Both the position numbers and the translations under genes were made by a program. Shown here piece after piece: positions 27,663 through 37,785 of a DNA stretch of 64,000 bases. The notes below the pieces were generated by a model, which did no database searches, was not told the origin of the DNA, and worked only from the letters and a program-made list of their open reading frames with translations. Position 1 is the first letter of the stretch, and every line of letters begins with the position of its first letter. This DNA comes from Paenibacillus sp. IHBB 10380 (lineage in GTDB: Bacteria; Bacillota; Bacilli; Paenibacillales; Paenibacillaceae), in assembly GCF_000949425.1 (NCBI RefSeq), contig NZ_CP010976.1, positions 5,394,001 through 5,458,000 on the forward strand, read 5' to 3'.

Positions 27663-27848
27663 ATGATGAGGACGGATATGCTTTGGAATTTGGTACAGGA
27701 AGTGAGGGGTGGACAATTGCTTTTGGCGGATGTTCAAGCTAATGTCGCTCCTAATGTTTTTGAGAAGTTAACACTTATTTTAGGTAATTCACAGAAACAA
27801 AATGTTTCTAATTTTGTTAAAGCGTCCAAAGGAGAATGGCCAACCTAA
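27663..27848 (+). CDS. comX: Candidate ComX-type pheromone precursor
   Basis: About 61 residues. The pattern LVQEVRGGQLLLADVQANVAPNVFEKL resembles the ComX precursor body (compare ACLIGFDVQETETIIKAY in B. subtilis), and it ends in KASKGEWPT with a single Trp three residues from the C-terminus, where ComX has its prenylated Trp. The ATG at 27657 touches GGAGG, so I choose 27663 (or 27666), spaced 6-9 bases. No membrane segment or signal peptide, as for ComX. Identity as the substrate of the nearby ComQ-like enzyme is inference. Confidence 0.65.
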   Translation: MMRTDMLWNLVQEVRGGQLLLADVQANVAPNVFEKLTLILGNSQKQNVSNFVKASKGEWPT

Positions 27849-28189
27849 TCAGCTATATGTACAAGTAACCAGAACGGAAAATGCATTTTTCTAACTAACC
27901 CATGTCTTACAATGCGATGTACATCATGCGCTTATAGGAGTATTAATACATAAATCTTGGCTAGAGTCGTTCCAATTAGATGCCAGCGACTAGGTACTGA
28001 ACATTTAAGTGAATGAATGATTAAGTATCTCAAATTTTTAATTATCCACGCTGCTGCTAAATGGGCTATTCCTTATTGTTTATAGGATTTCTATAACTTA
28101 TTTCATGTCAATAACCCAGTTAATTCTAACTGGGTTATTTTCCATTTTCAGCAACCTATTGCAATAAATAATGTTATCTAGTATTGTTT
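27849..28189 (+). terminator. Gene-free interval ending in a terminator (28107-28147)
   Basis: After the ComX-like gene there is no ORF for about 250 bases. At 28111-28140 ATAACCCAGTTA / TAACTGGGTTAT forms a hairpin followed by TTTTCC; it probably ends the peptide transcript. A very similar hairpin stands at 29929-29957. Confidence 0.65.
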
Positions 28190-28211
28190 ACTTACCGACC
28201 GTTAAGTAAGT
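28190..28211. promoter_or_regulatory. Probable TetR operator
   Basis: Inverted repeat with outer arms ACTTAC (28190-28195) and GTAAGT (28206-28211) and inner CTTA-N-CG-N2-CG-N-TAAG, about 24 bases before the tetR start. The size fits TetR-family operators; autoregulation is inferred. Confidence 0.7.
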
Positions 28212-28234
28212 ATTTGGGAAGGATGTTAAGAGAA

Positions 28235-28816
28235 ATGAATATGAATGCAACGTATGCTGTCATTTTGGAAACAGGGTACCACTTATTTGCTGAGCATGGT
28301 TTTGAAAAAACAAGTATGGCGATGATTGCCAAAGAGGTAGGGATATCAAAGCCTGCGCTGTACTATCATTTTTCGTCTAAAAAAGATATTATCGATGTGA
28401 TTTTTGACGAGATTTGCCAAAGTATTGGGTTTGCTAACTTTTTTAGTGTCCAGGACTACACGAAGGATAATTTTGAAGAGAAGCTTATTTCAGATGGCCT
28501 AAGTATTATTAACAGACAATATGAAGACGACTATTACTCACGCATCATGAATCAATTCCAAGCGCTGGGTTACCGGAATCCAAACTATTCACACAAATTA
28601 ATCGAAAGCTTGGAAGGATTTACTACGGGTTTTGTTGAGCTGTTGCGACACGGGGCTTCGATTGGGGCTGTCGATGACAAAGATACGCTTATTAAGGCAC
28701 AAATGCTGACCATGATCATTGATAGCATAGATAATTTTATTAGCTACAAGTTGGAGTATCGCTACGATGACATCTGGACTAAAGCGGTCAAAACCATTGT
28801 AAAGGAGATGTCGTGA
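28235..28816 (+). CDS. TetR-family transcriptional regulator
   Basis: About 193 residues with an N-terminal TetR helix-turn-helix (GYHLFAEHGFEKTSMAMIAKEVGISKPALYYHFSSKKDI) and a helical ligand-binding domain. The frame is open upstream to 28184, but those codons cover the operator; I set the start at ATG 28235, with GGAAGG 12 bases upstream (ATG 28223 is the alternative). It is followed one base after the stop by a DUF418 gene, its likely target and operon partner. Confidence 0.88.
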   Translation: MNMNATYAVILETGYHLFAEHGFEKTSMAMIAKEVGISKPALYYHFSSKKDIIDVIFDEICQSIGFANFFSVQDYTKDNFEEKLISDGLSIINRQYEDDYYSRIMNQFQALGYRNPNYSHKLIESLEGFTTGFVELLRHGASIGAVDDKDTLIKAQMLTMIIDSIDNFISYKLEYRYDDIWTKAVKTIVKEMS

Positions 28817-28817
28817 A

Positions 28818-29897
28818 ATGAGTCAGTCTACACAGCGAATAACTGCTTTTGATTTTGCGCGAGCCTTGGCATTTTTCGGAATGCTTATCGTGAACTATAA
28901 GCTTGCAATGCAGGCAGAAAACGATGGTGCAGCATGGTTGAGAGCCATAGCAGGTCTATTTGAGGGAAGAGCAGCAGCATTGTTTGTCGTGCTGGCAGGC
29001 ATTGGAGTGTCATTAATGACCACGAAAGCAAGAAATTCAATGGACAAGGACGTTATTCGTCAAAGTCGGAACAACTTGTACCGTAGAGCTATTTTCCTTT
29101 TCATAATAGGTATTTATCTTCTGGTCATGGGCTGGACCGCCGATATTTTGCATTATTACGCGGTGTTTATGCTTGTAGCTTCGGTCTTGATTACAGCATC
29201 TGATAAAATAATACTCAGCCTGTTTGCGGTTATCCTGTTAGCATCCCAGTCATTTTTGATCTTGTTCGATTATAGTAAAGGTTGGAACACGAACTTTCAC
29301 GAATATGCAGGCTTTTGGACGGTGGAAGGATTTATTCGCAATCTCTTTCTCAATGGTTTCCACCCCATCTTCCCCTGGGTGTGCTTTTTCATAATCGGCC
29401 TGTGGTTAGGTAGAAAACGCTGGTTGTATAAGGGGAATCGATCAAGGTTACTGCTTTATTCGTTGTCAGGGACTGTTGTTTTTGAGGCAATTTCCTATGG
29501 CCTAATTAAAGGGACTTCTTCTATACTCGATATAGAGTCAGCGAACTATTTGTTTACGACGAAACCGATGCCACCTACGATATTGTATGTATTATCTGCA
29601 ACTTGTTTAGCGGTGGCCATCATTACTATCAGTTTTTATTTGGTTGAAAAATTAGGGCATTTTCGTCTGACGCAGGCGTTAATAAACACTGGACAGCTTT
29701 CATTATCTCATTATGTCGGGCATATATTCATTGGATTGGGTTTTCTTGAGATCGTTGGATATTTGGACAATGGAAGCCTTTCTTTTGCAATCGCATACGG
29801 ATGTATCTATTTTATTATCGCCATGATCTTTTCATATGTGTGGAGAAAATGGATGAAAAGAGGTCCGGTTGAACTGATCATGCGGAGATGGTGCTGA
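28818..29897 (+). CDS. DUF418-family membrane protein
   Basis: A 359-residue protein with about nine or ten membrane segments. RITAFDFARALAFFGMLIVNYKLA and LSLSHYVGHIFIGLGFLE plus KRGPVELIMRRW match the DUF418/YeiB family (a heparan-alpha-glucosaminide acyltransferase-like fold). AAGGAGATG precedes the start. Regulated by the adjacent TetR, so it may respond to a toxic or membrane-active compound; substrate unknown. Confidence 0.85.
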   Translation: MSQSTQRITAFDFARALAFFGMLIVNYKLAMQAENDGAAWLRAIAGLFEGRAAALFVVLAGIGVSLMTTKARNSMDKDVIRQSRNNLYRRAIFLFIIGIYLLVMGWTADILHYYAVFMLVASVLITASDKIILSLFAVILLASQSFLILFDYSKGWNTNFHEYAGFWTVEGFIRNLFLNGFHPIFPWVCFFIIGLWLGRKRWLYKGNRSRLLLYSLSGTVVFEAISYGLIKGTSSILDIESANYLFTTKPMPPTILYVLSATCLAVAIITISFYLVEKLGHFRLTQALINTGQLSLSHYVGHIFIGLGFLEIVGYLDNGSLSFAIAYGCIYFIIAMIFSYVWRKWMKRGPVELIMRRWC

Positions 29898-29926
29898 GTG
29901 TTTGATTTGAACTCAATTCATGTCAA

Positions 29927-29957
29927 TACCCCAGTTAGAGTTAACTGGGGTATTGAT
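29927..29957 (+). terminator. Hairpin after the DUF418 gene
   Basis: ATACCCCAGTTA / TAACTGGGGTAT preceded by CATGTCA, nearly the same as the hairpin at 28105-28140. A long T-run is missing, so termination strength is uncertain. Confidence 0.65.
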
Positions 29958-29981
29958 CATTTATGGTTTACTAAGTCTTAT

Positions 29982-31781
<1,800 letters not shown>

Positions 31782-31807
31782 TCAAGCGGAGCAAATTCTA
31801 TTCCTAT

Positions 31808-31842
31808 AGAAAAAGACTGCATCTGAGTAAGAGGCAGTCTTA
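31808..31842 (-). terminator. TPP riboswitch terminator
   Basis: Minus strand AAGACTGC / GCAGTCTT followed by TTTCTAT, between the TPP aptamer and thiC. Confidence 0.87.
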
Positions 31843-31871
31843 GAGTAGACAAATAGAAATAGAACTCCAAT

Positions 31872-31953
31872 TCCTCCGCTGGCATTATCCAGATCAGGTT
31901 TGACGGTCGATAGTTACAACTATCCTCTCAGCCTGGTCCCACCAAGCTCCCGT
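31872..31953 (-). promoter_or_regulatory. TPP (THI-box) riboswitch
   Basis: Minus strand contains the aptamer signatures in order: GGGAGC, CTGAGAGGA, ACCTGATCTGGATAATGCCAGCG (split here across the two conserved halves) and AGGGAA. With the terminator downstream it should reduce thiC transcription when TPP is high. Confidence 0.95.
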
Positions 31954-32082
31954 AATATATAATTGCTAAACAAAGTATAACCAATTAGTAAAGAATATCC
32001 AAGTTTAATTTAAACCGTCAACATGACTTATTCTACAATATGGATAAGGCCAAGGCACCCAATGATTATTCGTACTTCATTA

Positions 32083-33294
32083 TCACACGGAGGTATTTAA
32101 ACTCGGATCATTAACAACCTTATGCGAAGCACGTGGCTTGCCGCTGAGTGAGAGATAAGTCCACATCCTAAGAAGTCTCTCGATTGGACCGTTCTTAAAT
32201 CGTCGTAGTAGCAGGCTCGTTAGTACAGCCTGTACAGTATATATGAGCAGGGCCAATAGAAAGCCGTTCACAATGCCGATTTGTCCGAACCAACCCAGCC
32301 CATAACCATAAAATAAGGTCGTACAAATGACAGTTTGCATCAAATAGTTCGTCATCGACATGCGACCGACCGATTCAAACGCCGATACGAGCACTGATCG
32401 CTTCGATAAGTGCGATAGCACCAGTGCTAGTGCAAAAATATATCCAAGTGCGAGAAGCTGCCCTCCCGCCGTAAGGAATACGCCGCTCCAAGGGGATTGT
32501 GGTTGGAGTTCAGCTATGCTCTTAAACGCTAGACCAAGCGGCAGAAGGATCGCCGTCGCCCACACGTATCTACGTCTTTCTCGCCGCGGATTGTGAAACC
32601 ACTGTTTGCTTGCAGCGGCAATCCCGAACAAGAACATCGGAAGCAGCAGGAACGGTGTGAAGAACATCACGATAATTATAGCGCCTGGCGGCAAATCAAG
32701 CGGATCCTCGTTAAAGCGAAACTTAGTAATCTCTTGATAGGTCCCCTCACCATAGACTTCAATAGATGTTGCGACATACTGCTGCATCCGCGCTTCTTCT
32801 TTAACTGTCTTCTTCTCGATACCATAGCTTAGGCCCGCCATCAATATGCTCAGTATGATTCCCCATATCATTAGCGTCTTCGGCTTCCTCTTAACGAATA
32901 GTAGCAAAGTAAAGCCCGTTACCCCGTAGGCTAGTAAAATGTCGCCCTCCCATAGTAATAGGCTGTGCATCAAGCCTAACGCAATGAGCATGAAGAAGCG
33001 CCGAGCTAACACCCATCCAGGCTTTAAGTTACGCTTCACCAAGCTTCCCCGAAGCTTATATAAGCTATAGCCAAACAGGAACATAAAGATCGGCATAAAA
33101 CTTCCGACAACTGTAATTTTCAGTATATGATGAAATATCGTGTCCAAGCTTGTAGGGTTAAATTGTTGTAGTTCCCCTTGTCCGTACATCCCATACTGGA
33201 AAATGAGCATATTTGCAATAAGTATACCGAGTAAGCAGAAGCCGCGAATCGCATCTATAACGCGAATGCGGTTTCCTGTGTCTATTTGATTCAT
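32083..33294 (-). CDS. DUF418-family membrane protein
   Basis: About 403 residues with nine or ten membrane segments. RIRVIDAIRGFCLLGILIANML, SFMPIFMFLFGYS, SMTNYLMQTVICTTLFYG and NGPIERLLRMWTY are DUF418/YeiB hallmarks. I set the start at ATG 33294, with AGAGAGGTGAT 8 bases upstream, rather than the open frame to 33327. It is divergent from a two-component system, which may control it. It is distinct in sequence from the DUF418 protein at 28818. Confidence 0.87.
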   Translation of the reverse strand: MNQIDTGNRIRVIDAIRGFCLLGILIANMLIFQYGMYGQGELQQFNPTSLDTIFHHILKITVVGSFMPIFMFLFGYSLYKLRGSLVKRNLKPGWVLARRFFMLIALGLMHSLLLWEGDILLAYGVTGFTLLLFVKRKPKTLMIWGIILSILMAGLSYGIEKKTVKEEARMQQYVATSIEVYGEGTYQEITKFRFNEDPLDLPPGAIIIVMFFTPFLLLPMFLFGIAAASKQWFHNPRRERRRYVWATAILLPLGLAFKSIAELQPQSPWSGVFLTAGGQLLALGYIFALALVLSHLSKRSVLVSAFESVGRMSMTNYLMQTVICTTLFYGYGLGWFGQIGIVNGFLLALLIYTVQAVLTSLLLRRFKNGPIERLLRMWTYLSLSGKPRASHKVVNDPSLNTSV

Positions 33295-33435
33295 CTTTAC
33301 TATCACCTCTCTTACAATCATAATCAATCAAGCTGAACAGCTAAGGAACAGAACCATAACATGAACTTAACTTTTTATAACTCTGTTCAACAGATGTTAA
33401 GGTTTATATGCTAGCATTACATCAGGTGATGAAGA

Positions 33436-34161
33436 ATGAATATGAATAAAATAGTTATCGTTGATGATGAACCCTCTATTGTAAAAATGCTGCAACTTGT
33501 GCTCCAAAAGGAAGGATTTCACCAATTATATACAGCTGGAACCTGCCAAGAAGCACTCGATACGATTGCTCGTAACGGAGCTGATATCGTTCTGCTCGAT
33601 GTTATGCTACCGGACGGTAGTGGTTTTGAATTATGTTCGCAAATACGCCAATTAGGCAACCCACATATTTTATTTTTGACTGCCAAGGTGTCTGATCTGG
33701 ACGTTCTGACTGGATTCGCGATGGGTGGCGATGATTACATTACGAAGCCGTTTAATCCGCTTGAGATAGCCGCCCGCATTAAGGCTCGTCTGCGGCGCAT
33801 TGATGAGATTGGCAAACCTGTGGCAAGAAACAATACTGTGGCACAAACTGTGTATAGCTATGGCCGCTTTCAATTAAATGAAGCTGCAGGGGAGCTACTT
33901 GTAGATGGTGCTGTTGTTACCTGTCCGGCTCAAGTGTTTCAGCTGTTATTGTATTTCTGCAAAAATCCCGGCATTGTCTTCTCTAAAGCGCAACTATATG
34001 AAGCCGTGTGGAGTATCGATGGACTTGGAGATGATAATACCGTGATGGTCCATATTCGCCGCATTCGTGAACGGATTGAGCATGATCCGAGTTTGCCTAC
34101 CCATCTGCTGACTGTCCGCGGACTAGGCTATAAGCTGGCTAAGGAGCCGATCAACGTATGA
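33436..34161 (+). CDS. OmpR-family response regulator
   Basis: A 241-residue regulator: receiver domain with phosphoacceptor Asp55 (ADIVLLDVMLPDGSG), then a winged-helix DNA-binding domain (FSKAQLYEAVWSIDGLGDDNTVMVHIRRIRERIE, VRGLGYKL). The stop overlaps the kinase start by four bases. Possible target: the divergent DUF418 gene. Input unknown. Confidence 0.92.
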   Translation: MNMNKIVIVDDEPSIVKMLQLVLQKEGFHQLYTAGTCQEALDTIARNGADIVLLDVMLPDGSGFELCSQIRQLGNPHILFLTAKVSDLDVLTGFAMGGDDYITKPFNPLEIAARIKARLRRIDEIGKPVARNNTVAQTVYSYGRFQLNEAAGELLVDGAVVTCPAQVFQLLLYFCKNPGIVFSKAQLYEAVWSIDGLGDDNTVMVHIRRIRERIEHDPSLPTHLLTVRGLGYKLAKEPINV

Positions 34162-35894
34162 AGATACAGCGTAGGATGGCTTTCCATTTTACATACCAAC
34201 TGATTGTGTACTCGGTTCTCATAATCATCTCGATGACGATACTCTTCCTAGTCTTGATTAATAAAATCACAAATGATGAGCTTAAACGTAACCTTCCCGT
34301 GGCTGCGCTTGATTCCGTCATAAGCGAAACTTACTATCAGAATGATAAGATTAAGTTCTCCTCTCATTGGAATAAGTTCATTAAGGAAAAAAACATGTGG
34401 TTGCAGATCCTCGGATCTAAAGGGGACGTCATTTATGAAGTGAATACGGATTCAGATCAGCCCACAGCTTATTCGGTCACTCAGCTGCTAACGCTTCAAG
34501 AAACGGGGAAATACAATCATTACTTCGTTAATATGAAGCTGGATAACTCGTATGAATCGCCTCTATTATTCCTACTCGGCTTTGAGAATCCTCGTCAGGA
34601 GCAGCTCGCGTTGTGGTACGACAGCTATCAGGAGGACGGACTCGTTGCCGAAGGTTATAAGGAAGCAATGCTCAAGCAACTAAAGGAGACAAACAGTTAC
34701 TTAACGATCGTCAATCTGGAGGGTGAAAGCATTCAAACGATTGGCAAACCCTCATCCTCTATGGATAGCTACGAGCCACTGGAGATCTTATCGATGAAGC
34801 AGGCCCCTGGAAATTTCGATACGAATGTGGTCGTTTATCAATCAGATAAGAATGCAATGACATGGATAGTTCATACCCCCAATCAACCAGGAAGTTTCAA
34901 CGATCAGCCTATTTTGAAAGAGTTCATTCATATCTTCATTTGGGTAGCCGGCTCGATTCTCGTGTTGTCACTCTCCATTTCAATCTGGCACGGCTATCGT
35001 TACGGTCAGCCGCTTATTCTGTTTACAGGGTGGTTCGAGCGAATGGGTAAAGGGCTCTATGCGGAAGTGCTCACGCCGAAAGATCGTCGCAGGGTGTTTC
35101 GTAAAAATGGTAAGCTCCGTATCCGTTATCGTCTATATCGGGAGGTCATTCAATCCTTCTATCAAATGGCCGAGCAGCTCGCACAAACAGAGAAAGATCG
35201 CTTCCAATTAGAGAAGACCCGTGAGGAATGGATGAGTGGTATTTCGCATGACCTGCGAACGCCTCTATCGACTATACAGGGTTATGGCTACATTTTGGAA
35301 AGCTCGCCAGCGGTTTGGAGTCAAGAGGAACTTCAGGAGATGGGCAAGATGATTCGTGAGAAGAGTGACTACATGCTGGACCTGATCACCGATTTTTCAC
35401 ATATTTATCAATTAAAGCAAGGTGCTATATTCATGGATCAGCATGATATCGAGCTTGGTGAGCTAACGCGTAGATCAGTTCTAAAATATGTGAATGACGT
35501 GACGCTTGCAAATGTGGAATTTCAATACGAGGGCGATGATCAGCCCGTGCCAGTTATCGGCAACGAGAAATGGCTACAGCGACTTATGGATAATCTGCTA
35601 TCTAATGCAGTGAAGCATAACTCTTCGGGTGTAACCATTACTGTAGTGTGCGGTATGTTGAATGACGAAGCCTTTATTCAAGTGTCAGACAATGGCCGCG
35701 GTATGGACGAGGAGACGATAGGCAAGCTCTTCGAACGCTATTACCGTGGGACGAACACGGAAGAGACTACCGCCGGATCAGGTCTTGGTATGAGTATCGC
35801 CAAAATGGTCGTCGAAGCCCATCTCGGGCGAATTGACATACGCTCTACGATTGGCAGAGGCACGACTATTTTTGTATATTTTCCAATTAAATGA
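34158..35894 (+). CDS. Sensor histidine kinase
   Basis: A 578-residue kinase: N-terminal membrane segment (about 12-34), extracellular sensor to about residue 255, second membrane segment (about 256-280), HisKA with ISHDLRTPLSTIQGYG (His364), and HATPase (NLLSNAVKHN, VSDNGRGMDEE, GSGLGMSIAKMVVEAHLG). It is cotranslated with the upstream OmpR-type regulator via an ATGA overlap. The stimulus is not evident. Confidence 0.92.
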   Translation: MKIQRRMAFHFTYQLIVYSVLIIISMTILFLVLINKITNDELKRNLPVAALDSVISETYYQNDKIKFSSHWNKFIKEKNMWLQILGSKGDVIYEVNTDSDQPTAYSVTQLLTLQETGKYNHYFVNMKLDNSYESPLLFLLGFENPRQEQLALWYDSYQEDGLVAEGYKEAMLKQLKETNSYLTIVNLEGESIQTIGKPSSSMDSYEPLEILSMKQAPGNFDTNVVVYQSDKNAMTWIVHTPNQPGSFNDQPILKEFIHIFIWVAGSILVLSLSISIWHGYRYGQPLILFTGWFERMGKGLYAEVLTPKDRRRVFRKNGKLRIRYRLYREVIQSFYQMAEQLAQTEKDRFQLEKTREEWMSGISHDLRTPLSTIQGYGYILESSPAVWSQEELQEMGKMIREKSDYMLDLITDFSHIYQLKQGAIFMDQHDIELGELTRRSVLKYVNDVTLANVEFQYEGDDQPVPVIGNEKWLQRLMDNLLSNAVKHNSSGVTITVVCGMLNDEAFIQVSDNGRGMDEETIGKLFERYYRGTNTEETTAGSGLGMSIAKMVVEAHLGRIDIRSTIGRGTTIFVYFPIK

Positions 35895-35905
35895 GCTATT
35901 AACCC

Positions 35906-35944
35906 GAATGATGGACACTTTGAAGAAAAGTGTCCATCATTCAA
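35906..35944. terminator. Bidirectional hairpin between the kinase gene and uppP
   Basis: AATGATGGACACTTT / AAAAGTGTCCATCATT, a near-perfect 15-base-arm inverted repeat between converging genes. T-runs are short, so strength is uncertain. Confidence 0.78.
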
Positions 35945-35956
35945 TACATTAAAAAT

Positions 35957-36772
35957 TTATAACATGAATAATAATATAAATGCACTTAATAAGAAGCAGT
36001 ACCATGAGAAATATTTAAGCTGACCGCGTTCCATAATCCCCATGAACCATCTCATAGAGAAGTAGGAAGCCACTAATGAACAGACAAAAGCTAGTGCGTA
36101 GGGAAGCGCTAATGTTCCCAGATTAGGATCATGTAATAGGTTCGAGCCTTCAAGAATCATACCCCCTACACTTACAGGGATGTATAAGAAGAAGGAAAAT
36201 TTCAGTGCAGTTGATTGCTTTAAACCAATTCCCATACCCGCTACAATCGTAGCTCCGGATCGACTGACTCCCGGAATTAATGCAACCGTCTGGGCAAGTC
36301 CGATGATGATAGCATCTTTAAGTCTAAGCCCAGCCTCATTCTTACGCCCACGTAGATTGCGGATCAACCATAAGGCAATTCCCGTCACTAAGAGTGCAAT
36401 AGCGATCGTTAATAATCCCTTTAATGCCTCAGCGATCCAATCATTAAATAGAAATCCGATTAACCCAGCAGGAATCGTGGCAATCACAAGATACAGAATG
36501 AAGTGAAAATCCTTTTTGTATTGCTCATCACGGCCAGTTAAGTACAGCAATCCATGCTTTCCTAGCTGGATCAGATCGTTCTTGTATATGAGCAGAATAG
36601 CGAGTAGTGAAGCGAAATTGACAAGGACCTCAAAGCTAAGTCCTTCAATTTCTAATCCAAAAAGCTTTTGCACAATAATGACATGTGCACTGGAGGAGAC
36701 AGGAATCGGTTCTGTAACACCTTGTACTAAGCCCAAGAAGGCGTATTTAAGCAATGTTATGAAATCATTCAT
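35957..36772 (-). CDS. uppP: Undecaprenyl-diphosphatase
   Basis: A 271-residue membrane phosphatase that recycles undecaprenyl pyrophosphate for cell-wall synthesis and gives bacitracin tolerance. Both family motifs are present: GVTEPIPVSSSAHVII and IPGVSRSGATIVAG. The first motif is slightly unusual (usual form GLTEFLPVSSTGHL), seen in one Firmicute subgroup. ACGAGGTG lies upstream of ATG 36772. Confidence 0.92.
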   Translation of the reverse strand: MNDFITLLKYAFLGLVQGVTEPIPVSSSAHVIIVQKLFGLEIEGLSFEVLVNFASLLAILLIYKNDLIQLGKHGLLYLTGRDEQYKKDFHFILYLVIATIPAGLIGFLFNDWIAEALKGLLTIAIALLVTGIALWLIRNLRGRKNEAGLRLKDAIIIGLAQTVALIPGVSRSGATIVAGMGIGLKQSTALKFSFFLYIPVSVGGMILEGSNLLHDPNLGTLALPYALAFVCSLVASYFSMRWFMGIMERGQLKYFSWYCFLLSAFILLFML

Positions 36773-36790
36773 CTTGTTTGTAACACCTCG

Positions 36791-37546
36791 TTAGTGAAGA
36801 TTGTGGAGAAACACCATACCATGGACATACCGGCGAGAGAGAGACTGGAAGCAGGATGTGTGAACAGAGGTTAAGGCTACATGAATGGCCGTTTGTAATG
36901 TTTCCCTCTGTTCGTCAGACAACTCTGCTTTGTGTGCGACATAATCTTTTGCTACCTCATTAATCATTTGGTCCCATTTATAGACGAAATCTGTCCGGTC
37001 ACCCCTGTAATTGCGGTAACGTTCATCAAGTTCCTCGAATAGCTCAGCATAGGAGGAATAGAAATCAAGGGGATGAATCAGATGCGTGTCTTGGTTATCC
37101 TGACCTCGAAATAAAATTTGGAAAAACTTACGCATCGTGTCGTAATCCAGCGTTGATCTAAGATCTTCAATGATAAAGAATAGTGCGGCTTGTTGTAACG
37201 AATACTTCTTACCTTCCTCTGCATGTCCAATAAAATGTTTGAAATCTCGTTTCACCCAGTTCTGAACGGATGTAATAGAGAAATAGGTGTACTCAATTTG
37301 AGATCCTAGGGACACAATATCATGAAGAGAAAAGGCGGGATGAGTATCGGTCTTGATCATTTTTTCGATAATAGGCGGAAGTGCGGTCGAGATGAAGGCA
37401 GACATCGATGTCCCTTTTGCGAATTCTTGTTTGTGGTTTGCTCTCCATATGTCTTGGATGACGGTTCGTGGAGAGTTCGTTGCACCTGCTTGTAGGGAAA
37501 GCAATAAGGTTGCCATATCTTTGCGTGTAAACGTTAAAGTTTCCAT
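36791..37546 (-). CDS. DUF1836 protein
   Basis: A 251-residue soluble protein. The central IEYTYFSITSVQNWVKRDFKHFIG and IEDLRSTLDY match the DUF1836 family, which contains a helix-turn-helix-like region and may regulate transcription. GAAAGGTG precedes the start. It lies 18 bases upstream of uppP on the same strand and may share its transcript. Function unknown. Confidence 0.72.
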   Translation of the reverse strand: METLTFTRKDMATLLLSLQAGATNSPRTVIQDIWRANHKQEFAKGTSMSAFISTALPPIIEKMIKTDTHPAFSLHDIVSLGSQIEYTYFSITSVQNWVKRDFKHFIGHAEEGKKYSLQQAALFFIIEDLRSTLDYDTMRKFFQILFRGQDNQDTHLIHPLDFYSSYAELFEELDERYRNYRGDRTDFVYKWDQMINEVAKDYVAHKAELSDEQRETLQTAIHVALTSVHTSCFQSLSRRYVHGMVFLHNLH

Positions 37547-37785
37547 AGAAACACCTTTCTATAATGACTAGTTCATATGAACTCATCATAAAATGATTAT
37601 ACGGTTGTGTCAAAAGGATATATAGAAAGAGAATAACCACTGTAGTTCCATTAGCGAGGTAAAATAGTCAAATTTAACCTCATATCAACGCTAGAGCCAT
37701 TTGATATGGAGAGTATAACACAATATAATAAGTTCATAAGAACTACTTTACTGAACAACTCAAACAATATAAGAGGGAGCTCGAT

